From Nonomuraea deserti (GTDB lineage Bacteria; Actinomycetota; Actinomycetes; Streptosporangiales; Streptosporangiaceae), in contig NZ_SMKO01000021.1 of NCBI RefSeq assembly GCF_004348685.1, positions 1-64,000 of the forward strand: a stretch of 64,000 nt of DNA. Direction: 5' to 3'. The translations under genes were made by a program, and so were the position numbers. Of this stretch, positions 1 to 6,345 are shown in pieces; position 1 is the first letter of the stretch; each line of letters opens with the position of its first letter. A model generated the notes under the pieces. That model was given only the letters and a program-made list of their open reading frames with translations, did no database searches and had not been told where the DNA came from.

Positions 1-1
1 G

Positions 2-763
2 CCCCGCGCCCCCCACGCCACCGGCTACGCCGTGCACCCGTGGGCCGACGTGGTGCTGGCCGAGCCCGAGCACGACGCCGACGCCATGGGCCCCGCGGGA
101 CAACTGTGGTCCACCCCGCACGACCTGGCCCGCTGGGCGGCCTTCCTCGGCGGCGACACCGCAGGCGTGCTGTGCCCCGGCACCCTCGCCGAGATGCGCG
201 AGCCGGCCGGCGTCGACGACGGCGACACCTGGACCGGCGGGTTCGGGCTCGGCCTGCAGCTGGCCAGGCCAGGCGCCCGCCGCCTGGCCGGCCACACCGG
301 GTCGATGCCCGGCTTCCTGGCCACCGTGTGGGCCGACCCCGCGGGCGGCGTGGGGGTGCTGTTCATGGCCAACACCACCTCCGGGCTCAGCGGCAGGCTG
401 GCGACCGACCTGCTGGACATCCTGGAGGAGTACGAACCGCGGCTGCCCGACGAATGGCGGCCGGTCGCCGCCGACCCGCGGCTGCTGGAGCTGACCGGGT
501 TGTGGCACTGGGGGCCGAAACCGTACGCGCTGCGGCTGCTGCCCGAGCGCGGGCTGTCGCTGGAACCGGTCGGCGGCGGCGGGCGGGCCTCCCGGTTCGT
601 GCCGCAGGACGACGGCACGTGGCTGGGCCTGGACGGCTACTACGCCGGGGAGACGCTGCGGGTGGCGCCCGACCACCTCGACCTCAACACCTTCATCTTC
701 ACCCGCGAACCGTACGACCCCGGGGCGCCGGTGCCGGGCGGCGTGACCGGCTGGCACGCCTGA
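2..763 (+). CDS. Serine hydrolase, beta-lactamase fold (3' part)
   Basis: The reading frame is already open at base 2 and the true start lies upstream of the window, so only the C-terminal 253 codons are seen. The visible HTGSMPGF segment near residue 100 matches the KTG/HTG triad element of class C beta-lactamase and D-aminopeptidase-like hydrolases (PF00144). The Ser-x-x-Lys nucleophile motif must be in the missing part. The last 110 residues form an accessory C-terminal domain as in many actinobacterial esterase/peptidase members. The substrate cannot be told. A strong hairpin follows the stop. Confidence 0.85.
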   Translation, partial: PRAPHATGYAVHPWADVVLAEPEHDADAMGPAGQLWSTPHDLARWAAFLGGDTAGVLCPGTLAEMREPAGVDDGDTWTGGFGLGLQLARPGARRLAGHTGSMPGFLATVWADPAGGVGVLFMANTTSGLSGRLATDLLDILEEYEPRLPDEWRPVAADPRLLELTGLWHWGPKPYALRLLPERGLSLEPVGGGGRASRFVPQDDGTWLGLDGYYAGETLRVAPDHLDLNTFIFTREPYDPGAPVPGGVTGWHA

Positions 764-771
764 GCGCGCGA

Positions 772-803
772 CCGGGTGGCCGTCTCCCCCGGCGGCCACC
801 CGG
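772..803 (+). terminator. Hairpin terminator after serine hydrolase
   Basis: Perfect 10-bp arms (CCGGGTGGCC at 772-781 and its complement at 794-803) surround a 12-nt loop, nine bases after the stop codon. There is no U-tract, which is common for actinobacterial terminators. Confidence 0.6.
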
Positions 804-1059
804 CCACGGAGGGGCGGCGAGCGGCGGCAGGCACCCGGCCGCGCTCGCCGCGACCACCGGGCCGGAACCGAGCGCGGCCGGCGCCGCGGAAACGGCGTCA
901 TGGCCGTCCCCCGGCCCTTCGCCGCAGGTCAACCATGTTTGGCCCGGTCCTGGGCAGGTGGAGCGGAAACGATCCCCCCGGTTCACGGAGAGACCACCGC
1001 GCTGACGCGGGAGATCTCCCCGGCAGGAAGAGCTCGTCGAGTAGCGAGGACCGGCAACG

Positions 1060-1956
1060 ATGCAGTCGAACAAAGACCTGGCGGCCAGCTCCGGCAGCCT
1101 GCTGGAGGCCGAACAGGCGTTCCAGGCGGTACGCGGGCGCCTGTTCGGGATCGCGTACCGCATGCTGGGCAGCGTGAGCGAGGCCGACGACCTGCTCCAG
1201 GAGGTGTGGATCCGCTGGCAGACGAGCGACCGGCGCAACGTGCGCAACGCCGAGGCGTTCCTCGCCACCACGACCACCCGGCTGGCCATCAACGTGCTGC
1301 GATCGGCGCGGGCACGCCGCGAGACCTACGTCGGCCCGTGGCTGCCCGAACCCGTCGACACCGCCGCCGACCCGGCGCTGGGCGCCGAACGCGCCGAGGC
1401 CCTGGAAGTCGCGGTGCTGATGCTGCTGGAGAGGCTCACGCCCACCGAACGCGCGTCGTACGTGCTGCGCGAGGCGTTCGACCACTCCTACGAGCGGATC
1501 GCCGAGATCATCGGGCACACCCCGGCGAACGTGCGCCAGCTGGTCAGCCGCGCGCGCAAGCACCTGGCCGCGGAGAAACGCGCCAGCGTCGCCGCCTCCG
1601 AGCAGCGGCGGCTGCTGACCGCGTTCGTGGCGGCCGCCCGGTCAGGGGAGATCGCCGGGCTTGAGGCACTCCTCGCCGAGGACGTCGTCTCCTACTCCGA
1701 CGGCGGCGGCGCCGTGCGCGCGTCGAAGTTCCCGGTCGTCGGCCGCCGCCGCGTGGCCAGGTACGTGCACGCGTTCGCCGGCACGTTCTGGGACGGCGTG
1801 ACGGTCGAGCCGGTCGAGGCCAACGGGCACGCCTCGGTCCGGCTGTCCCACGAAGGCAGGGTGGTCGCCGTCGTCACCGTGAGCGTCACCTCCGACGGCA
1901 TCGACCGGGTGTTGTGGATGATGAACCCGTCGAAGCTCGCCGCGATGGCCGCATGA
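1060..1956 (+). CDS. sigJ: ECF41-type RNA polymerase sigma factor (SigJ family)
   Basis: 298 residues. Region 2 lies at about residues 25-90 (motif DDLLQEVWIRWQ), and region 4 with a helix-turn-helix (YERIAEIIGHTPANVRQLVS) at about 135-175. A C-terminal SnoaL/NTF2-like domain follows, containing YSDGGG and GRRRVARYV, the conserved elements of ECF41 sigma factors, where this domain modulates activity in place of an anti-sigma factor. ECF41 genes usually sit beside a carboxymuconolactone-decarboxylase-type gene; none is visible here. ATG start with GAGGA about nine bases upstream. The regulon cannot be told from this sequence. Confidence 0.9.
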   Translation: MQSNKDLAASSGSLLEAEQAFQAVRGRLFGIAYRMLGSVSEADDLLQEVWIRWQTSDRRNVRNAEAFLATTTTRLAINVLRSARARRETYVGPWLPEPVDTAADPALGAERAEALEVAVLMLLERLTPTERASYVLREAFDHSYERIAEIIGHTPANVRQLVSRARKHLAAEKRASVAASEQRRLLTAFVAAARSGEIAGLEALLAEDVVSYSDGGGAVRASKFPVVGRRRVARYVHAFAGTFWDGVTVEPVEANGHASVRLSHEGRVVAVVTVSVTSDGIDRVLWMMNPSKLAAMAA

Positions 1957-2002
1957 GGCCTGCCCCGGCGGGCGCCGGCGCGTCGTCACCCGCATCTCGA
2001 TG

Positions 2003-2031
2003 GCCGCGCCGGCCTACCGGGGCGGCGCGGC
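2003..2031 (+). terminator. Hairpin terminator after sigJ
   Basis: Nine-bp perfect arms (GCCGCGCCG at 2003-2011, complement at 2023-2031) with an 11-nt loop between sigJ and the following tetR promoter. No U-tract. Confidence 0.45.
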
Positions 2032-2055
2032 GGGCTGATTCCCCCGGCCGCCGCC

Positions 2056-2079
2056 TATAGTGAGTCAGGTGGCTGACTC
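2056..2079 (+). promoter_or_regulatory. -10 element and palindromic operator on the tetR start
   Basis: TATAGT at 2056-2061 fits an actinobacterial -10 element. It is followed directly by a perfect inverted repeat GAGTCAG-GTGG-CTGACTC (2062-2079) that contains the likely start codon (GTG at 2069). A repressor bound here would cover the -10 and the transcription start, so autoregulation by the TetR protein is the simplest reading. This is inferred from position only. Confidence 0.6.
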
Positions 2080-2668
2080 TAAGGGTTCGCGGGCCAGGAC
2101 GGCGACCGCCAAACGGCAGCGGCTGACGGCCGCCGCCGCCCGGGTCGTGCACCAGCAGGGCGTCGAGCGCACCACCATCGCCGACATCGCCCGCGCCGCC
2201 GACGTCCCCGTGGGCAACGTCTACTACTACTTCAAGACCAAGGACGACCTCGTCGCGGCCGCCCTCAGCGAGCACGCCCACGGGCTGCAGACCCTCACCA
2301 CCCGTCTCGACCGCCTCCCCGACCCCAGGCAGCGGCTCAAAGGCCTCGTCGCGGCCTGGGTCGGCGAGCGCGAGCTCGCCGCCCGCTACGGCTGCCCCAC
2401 CGGCACCCTCGCCTCCGAGCTCGGCAAGCGCGACGAGGGCGGCCTCGCCGAGGAGGCCGGCAAGGTCATCCGGCTGCTGCTCGACTGGGCCGGACACCAG
2501 TTCCGCCAGCTCGGCCTGCCCGACCCCGACGGGCTCGCCCTGACGCTGGTGAGCGCCTACCAGGGCATGTCGCTGCTGGCCAACGCGCTGCGCGAGCCCG
2601 GTGTCATGACCCGCGAGGGCCGGCGCCTCACCGACTGGCTCGACTCCCTGCCCGACCCGCGGGATTGA
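2069..2668 (+). CDS. TetR family transcriptional regulator
   Basis: About 199 residues. An N-terminal TetR helix-turn-helix (TTIADIARAADVPVGNVYYYFKTKDDLV) is followed by a helical ligand-binding domain. I place the start at GTG 2069 because the -10-like TATAGT ends seven bases upstream, which fits a leaderless mRNA. An in-frame GTG at 2060 is the alternative and would overlap the -10. The next gene, an SRPBCC protein, follows 54 bases downstream on the same strand and may be co-transcribed. The effector is unknown. Confidence 0.88.
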   Translation: MADSKGSRARTATAKRQRLTAAAARVVHQQGVERTTIADIARAADVPVGNVYYYFKTKDDLVAAALSEHAHGLQTLTTRLDRLPDPRQRLKGLVAAWVGERELAARYGCPTGTLASELGKRDEGGLAEEAGKVIRLLLDWAGHQFRQLGLPDPDGLALTLVSAYQGMSLLANALREPGVMTREGRRLTDWLDSLPDPRD

Positions 2669-2722
2669 CCTGCCGGGACAGGCCTGCGGGCGCGGGTAGG
2701 GTCCGAGCGGGAAGGAGACCAT

Positions 2723-3175
2723 GTGGTCACGCGCAGAGGGAACCGGATGAAACCCGTGTATACGGCCGTCGCCGTCCACGTGCCCGCGCCGCCGGAACGG
2801 GTGTTCGCGCTGATCACCGACTGGCCCAGGCACCGGGAGTGGATGTTCATGACCACCGCCCGCCAGGTGGGTGAGCACGCCGTCGAGGCCTACACCGGCG
2901 TGCGGCCGTTCGGCTTCCTCGACACGATGACGATCACCCGCTGGGAGCCTCCCACGCTGGTGATCATGAACCACACCGGGCGCATGGTGCGCGGCCGCGG
3001 CGCGATCCGGGTGCGGCCGCACGACGGCGGCAGCCGGGTCGTCTGGGCCGAGGAGCTGCGCCCGCCGTTCGGGCCGCTGGGCCGGGCCCTGTGGCCGCTG
3101 GCCCGCCCGCTCGTCCGCGCCCTCGCCCGTCACTCCCTGCGCAGGCTGGGCGCGCTGCTGCGCCGTACGCGCTGA
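2723..3175 (+). CDS. SRPBCC family (START/polyketide-cyclase-like) protein
   Basis: 150 residues with the SRPBCC helix-grip pattern: an N-terminal beta strand (YTAVAVHVPAPPERVFALI), a WEPPTLV strand and basic C-terminal helices. Such proteins bind small hydrophobic ligands or act as cyclase-like enzymes; no catalytic residue can be assigned. GTG at 2723 has GAAGGAG five bases upstream; ATG at 2747 is an alternative start. It lies downstream of and parallel to the TetR gene and converges on the small membrane-protein gene with only a six-base gap. Confidence 0.8.
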   Translation: MVTRRGNRMKPVYTAVAVHVPAPPERVFALITDWPRHREWMFMTTARQVGEHAVEAYTGVRPFGFLDTMTITRWEPPTLVIMNHTGRMVRGRGAIRVRPHDGGSRVVWAEELRPPFGPLGRALWPLARPLVRALARHSLRRLGALLRRTR

Positions 3176-3181
3176 TCCCGC

Positions 3182-3448
3182 CTACTCGACGGTCCGTAAG
3201 ATCTGCTCGATCGACGCCGTACGGGCGCGCAGCTCGGCCAGGTCCGCGGCCACCCGCTGCTGGGCGTCGAGGGTGTTCTCGGCCAGCTGCTCGAAACGGT
3301 GCACGAGCCACCGCAGGTCGTCGGCCTGGCCGGCGGCGGCCCTGGTCTTGCGGGAGTCGAACAGGCCCACGATGACCACGGCGATCAGGAAGCCGGCCAC
3401 CAGCAGCACGGCGATGAGCAGGATCGCCACGGGCCACGAGATGTCCAT
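3182..3448 (-). CDS. Small single-pass membrane protein, unknown function
   Basis: 88 residues. Residues 5-30 form one long hydrophobic segment (ISWPVAILLIAVLLVAGFLI and onward), followed by about 58 mostly helical, charged residues with heptad-like spacing (RFEQLAENTLDAQQRVAADL) that may form a coiled coil in the cytoplasm. Its ATG shares the A of the TGA stop of the preceding ArsR gene, so translation is coupled. No family is recognised. The pairing suggests the regulator controls or senses through this membrane protein, which is inference. Confidence 0.75.
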   Translation of the reverse strand: MDISWPVAILLIAVLLVAGFLIAVVIVGLFDSRKTRAAAGQADDLRWLVHRFEQLAENTLDAQQRVAADLAELRARTASIEQILRTVE

Positions 3449-3798
3449 CAGGAGTGCTCCTTGGGTCCTGGACCCCGGTCCGGGTCCGGCCTGGTGAGGG
3501 TCTTGGCCGCCTCGGCCAGCGCGGGCGCCGTCAGATGCAGGTCGAAACCGGTGACCTCGTAGTACTTCATGGCCTTGCCGTCCTCGGACAGCTCCAGAGT
3601 GCCGGTGATCAGGCCGGCGGCCTCCAGCCGGCGCAGGTGCATGTGCAGCAGCGGGCGGCTCACGCCGATCTCGCGGGCGAGATGGCTGACGTAGTCGCGC
3701 CCGCCGGCCAGGGTGGCGACGATGCGCAGCCGCAGCGGGTTGGCCAGCGCGGCCAGCATCTCCACGAGCTCGTCGCCGGTCGGCTCGGCCGCCGTCAT
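3448..3798 (-). CDS. ArsR-type winged-helix regulator
   Basis: 116 residues. A winged helix-turn-helix spans residues 10-75 (LANPLRLRIVATLAGG, then ISRPLLHMHL-type recognition region SRPLLHMHLRRLEAAGLI) with a C-terminal extension rich in Pro and charged residues. No ArsR metal-binding Cys motif (CxC) is present, so a metal sensor is unlikely. It is the first gene of a two-gene unit with the small membrane protein, overlapping by one base. A perfect palindrome lies 23 bases upstream of its start. Confidence 0.85.
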   Translation of the reverse strand: MTAAEPTGDELVEMLAALANPLRLRIVATLAGGRDYVSHLAREIGVSRPLLHMHLRRLEAAGLITGTLELSEDGKAMKYYEVTGFDLHLTAPALAEAAKTLTRPDPDRGPGPKEHS

Positions 3799-3810
3799 GA
3801 CATCCCATCC

Positions 3811-3836
3811 GTAAACATTTGGTTACAGGTGTAACC
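3811..3836 (-). promoter_or_regulatory. Tandem palindromic operator upstream of arsR-type gene
   Basis: GGTTACA-GG-TGTAACC (3821-3836) is a perfect inverted repeat. Overlapping it, GTAAAC (3811-3816) and GGTTAC form a second, imperfect copy, giving three GTTAC-type half sites with regular spacing. The position just upstream of the ArsR start and the A+T-rich composition against a G/C-rich background suggest an autoregulatory operator. Confidence 0.6.
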
Positions 3837-3907
3837 GTAGCGGGTTGATCGTCGTACGGGCAACGAGCGGCCCCGGTGGGAGCTGCGCGTACGCGGACCG
3901 AGCCGGC

Positions 3908-4552
3908 TCACGACTCCAGGAAGTGCAGCACGGCCAGCACCCGGCGGCTGTAGCCGGTCGTGTGTGACAGGCCGAGCTTGTCGAACAGCGAGTTTACGTG
4001 CTTCTCCACCGCGCTCTGCGACACGTGCAGCGCCTGCGCGATCGAGGCGTTGGTCAGCCCCTGCGCCATCCGCTCCAGCACCTCGCGCTCGCGCGCGGTG
4101 AGCCGGGCCAGGGGATCGACCTGGGTGGTGCGGGCCAGCAGCTGGCGCACCACCTCAGGGTCGAACGCCGCTCCCCCGGCCCCCACCCGCTCCAGCGCGT
4201 CCAGGAAGTCGCCGACCTGCGCCACCCGGTCCTTCAGCAGGTAGCCGACCCCTTCGACGTCCGCGCTCATCAGCTCGGCGGCGTACCTCTTCTCGACGTA
4301 CTGCGACAGCACCAGCACCTTCACCGCCGGCCAGCGCGTCCTGATCTCCAGCGCGGCCCGCAGCCCCTCGTCGGTGTGGGTCGGCGGCATGCGCACGTCC
4401 ACCACCGCGATGTCCGGCTCGTACGCCGCCACCGCCGACACCAGCGACTCGGCGTCGGCCACCGCCGCGGGAACCTCGTGGCCCTCCTCCAGCAGCAGCC
4501 GGACCAGGCCCTCGCGCAGCAGCGTGGAGTCCTCGGCCAGGATCACCCGCAC
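3908..4552 (-). CDS. NarL/LuxR-family response regulator
   Basis: 214 residues. The receiver domain (1-120) has the acidic pocket AED and the phosphoacceptor Asp52 in VVDVRMPP. A LuxR-type helix-turn-helix follows at about 150-205 (LTAREREVLERMAQGLTNAS, SAVEKHVNSLFDKLGL). It overlaps by ten bases the upstream histidine kinase gene, its certain partner. DedA is the first gene of the same run. The target genes are not visible; autoregulation of the operon is possible. Confidence 0.93.
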   Translation of the reverse strand: MRVILAEDSTLLREGLVRLLLEEGHEVPAAVADAESLVSAVAAYEPDIAVVDVRMPPTHTDEGLRAALEIRTRWPAVKVLVLSQYVEKRYAAELMSADVEGVGYLLKDRVAQVGDFLDALERVGAGGAAFDPEVVRQLLARTTQVDPLARLTAREREVLERMAQGLTNASIAQALHVSQSAVEKHVNSLFDKLGLSHTTGYSRRVLAVLHFLES

Positions 4553-5643
4553 GGCAGCACCGCCGTGATCGACGTCGGCCCGCCCGGCGGGCTGGTCAGC
4601 TCGAACGTGCCGTCCAGCGCCGCCACTCGCCTGGCCAGCCCGGACAGGCCGCCGCCCGCCAGGCTGGCACCGCCGCGGCCGTCGTCGCGCACCCGTACGA
4701 CCACCCGGGCGTCCTCCTCGTGCACCTCGACCCTGATAAGCGTGGCGGCGGCGTGCTTGGCGGCGTTGGTCACCGCCTCGCTGACCACGAAGTAGGCCGC
4801 CGTCTCCACCGCCATCGGCGGCCGTCGCCGCAGCTCGCAGGCCACCTTGACGGGCACGTTGGACCGCTCGGCCACGCCCGCCAGCGCCTCGCCCAGCCCG
4901 AGGGAGTCCAGGCCGCTCGGATAGACCCGCCAGGCCACCTCGCGCAGCTCCGCGAGCGCCTCCTGCGCCTCCTGGTGCGCCTGCTCCAGCAGCTCGGTGC
5001 GGCCCCGCTTCGAGCGTCCGATCAGCATCGACAGCGCCACCAGCCGCTGCTGCAGTCCGTCGTGCAAGTCACGCTCGATCCTGCGCCGCTCGGAGTCGAC
5101 GGCGGCCACGATGCCGGCCCGGCTCTCGGCCAGCTCGGCGATCCTGCGCTCCAGCGCTTCGGTACGGTCGGGGCCCAGCATCCGCACGATCAGCAGGCGC
5201 TCCAGCGCGTGCACCCCCACGACGCCCGACAGGTCGAGGAACAGCAGCACGGTCCCGGCCACGACGGTGTAGGCCAGCAGGGGCACCGACGGCAGCATGC
5301 CGTCGAACGGCTTGCCCTGTCCCCACAGCACGACGACGAGCACCGCCGCGCCCCCGCCGTACACGAGCAGCATGATCACCATCCCGCCCAGCAGCCCGAG
5401 CGGGACGCGCGCGGCGAGGTAGAGCGAGGCCCGCAGGTCGCTCTCCGTGAGCGCGGTGAGGCCGGCGGCGTCCAGGCGCAGGCGACGCGCTTCGAGCCGG
5501 GCCAGGCGCCGGGCGGCGGCGACGACGTTCGGGTTGGCCAGGAACGGCAGCGCCGCCAGCAGGAACACGAGCCCGCACAGCGCCGTCAGGGCCCCGAGCG
5601 TCACCGCGCCGAGCAGCCGCAGGCCCTCACCGGCCAGACGCAT
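4543..5643 (-). CDS. Two-component sensor histidine kinase (HisKA_3)
   Basis: 366 residues. Three or four membrane segments lie between residues 8 and 140, the loops between them are short, and there is no large extracellular sensor domain. A linker helix leads to the dimerisation/phosphoacceptor box RIERDLHDGLQQRLVALS with His194. The HATPase domain has NAAKHA and RDDGRGGASLAGGGLSGLARR. The gene overlaps its DedA-family upstream neighbour by 17 bases and the response regulator by 10, so the three are co-translated. The signal may be membrane stress sensed within the bilayer, an inference from the domain layout. Confidence 0.92.
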   Translation of the reverse strand: MRLAGEGLRLLGAVTLGALTALCGLVFLLAALPFLANPNVVAAARRLARLEARRLRLDAAGLTALTESDLRASLYLAARVPLGLLGGMVIMLLVYGGGAAVLVVVLWGQGKPFDGMLPSVPLLAYTVVAGTVLLFLDLSGVVGVHALERLLIVRMLGPDRTEALERRIAELAESRAGIVAAVDSERRRIERDLHDGLQQRLVALSMLIGRSKRGRTELLEQAHQEAQEALAELREVAWRVYPSGLDSLGLGEALAGVAERSNVPVKVACELRRRPPMAVETAAYFVVSEAVTNAAKHAAATLIRVEVHEEDARVVVRVRDDGRGGASLAGGGLSGLARRVAALDGTFELTSPPGGPTSITAVLPCG

Positions 5644-6244
5644 GCCTGCCCTTGCGCCGTTCGGCCAGCCGGACGCCGATGAAGACCACGATCGCCAGCA
5701 CGACCAGGCCGATCACCACGTAGCTGCCGGCCCCCACGTACGTTTCCACGACCGACCACTGCTCGCCCAGGAGATAGCCGGCCATCACGAAGATCGTGTT
5801 CCAGATGAGGCTGCCGGCCGTGGTCAGCGCCGTGAACGTCGGCAGCGGCATACGCTCCACGCCCGCGGGGATGGAGATCAGGCTGCGGAAGACGGGGATC
5901 ATCCGGCCGAAGAAGACGGTCTTGCGGCCGTGGCGCCCGAACCAGGCCTCGGTCTTCTCGATGTCGGACGTCTTCACCAGGGGCAGCTTGGCGGCCAGCG
6001 CCAGGGTGCGTTCGCGGCCCAGCGCCGCGCCCACCCCGTAGAGCGCCAGGGCCCCCAGCACCGAGCCGAGCGTCGTGCACACCAGCACTTCGACCAGGCC
6101 CAGTTCGCCCCTGCTCGCGGTGAAGCCCGACAGCGGCAGGATCACCTCGCTCGGCAGGGGCGGGAAGATGTTTTCCAGCGCGATCGCGAGGCCCGCCCCG
6201 GGCGCCCCGAGGCTCTCCATCAGTCCAACCAGCCAGTCAGTCAT
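5627..6244 (-). CDS. DedA family membrane protein
   Basis: 205 residues with the SNARE-associated (VTT/DedA) domain: the signature region FFGRMIPVFRSLISIPAG lies at about 118-135, with hydrophobic segments before and after. DedA proteins are undecaprenyl-phosphate or phospholipid flippases/scramblases that affect envelope homeostasis. I chose ATG 6244 because the product then begins exactly as DedA proteins do (MTDWLVGLMESLG). A longer in-frame extension upstream has no homologous character. It is the first gene of an operon with a histidine kinase and response regulator, which links the pair to envelope status. Confidence 0.9.
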   Translation of the reverse strand: MTDWLVGLMESLGAPGAGLAIALENIFPPLPSEVILPLSGFTASRGELGLVEVLVCTTLGSVLGALALYGVGAALGRERTLALAAKLPLVKTSDIEKTEAWFGRHGRKTVFFGRMIPVFRSLISIPAGVERMPLPTFTALTTAGSLIWNTIFVMAGYLLGEQWSVVETYVGAGSYVVIGLVVLAIVVFIGVRLAERRKGRHASGR

Positions 6245-6302
6245 GGGATCAACGCTAGGCAAGATCGGACATGACGGTAATGCGGCAGGTGGCCGTCCCC
6301 GA

Positions 6303-6343
6303 CTGTGGTAAACCACAGCCCTGACGTACCGTACACTGTACGG
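6303..6343 (+). promoter_or_regulatory. Two palindromes and -10 in the dedA/helicase divergent region
   Basis: CTGTGGTAAACCACAG (6303-6318) is a perfect inverted repeat with a two-base centre. CCGTACA-C-TGTACGG (6329-6343) is a second one, ending two bases before the helicase GTG. TACACT (6332-6337) inside the second repeat fits a -10 element eight bases before the GTG, suggesting a leaderless transcript under repressor control. Neither matches the actinobacterial LexA box. Confidence 0.55.
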
Positions 6344-6345
6344 CC

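Noticed and set aside
6303-6343. LexA (SOS) box for the SNF2 helicase
   Set aside because: The palindromes do not match the actinobacterial GAAC-N4-GTTC consensus.
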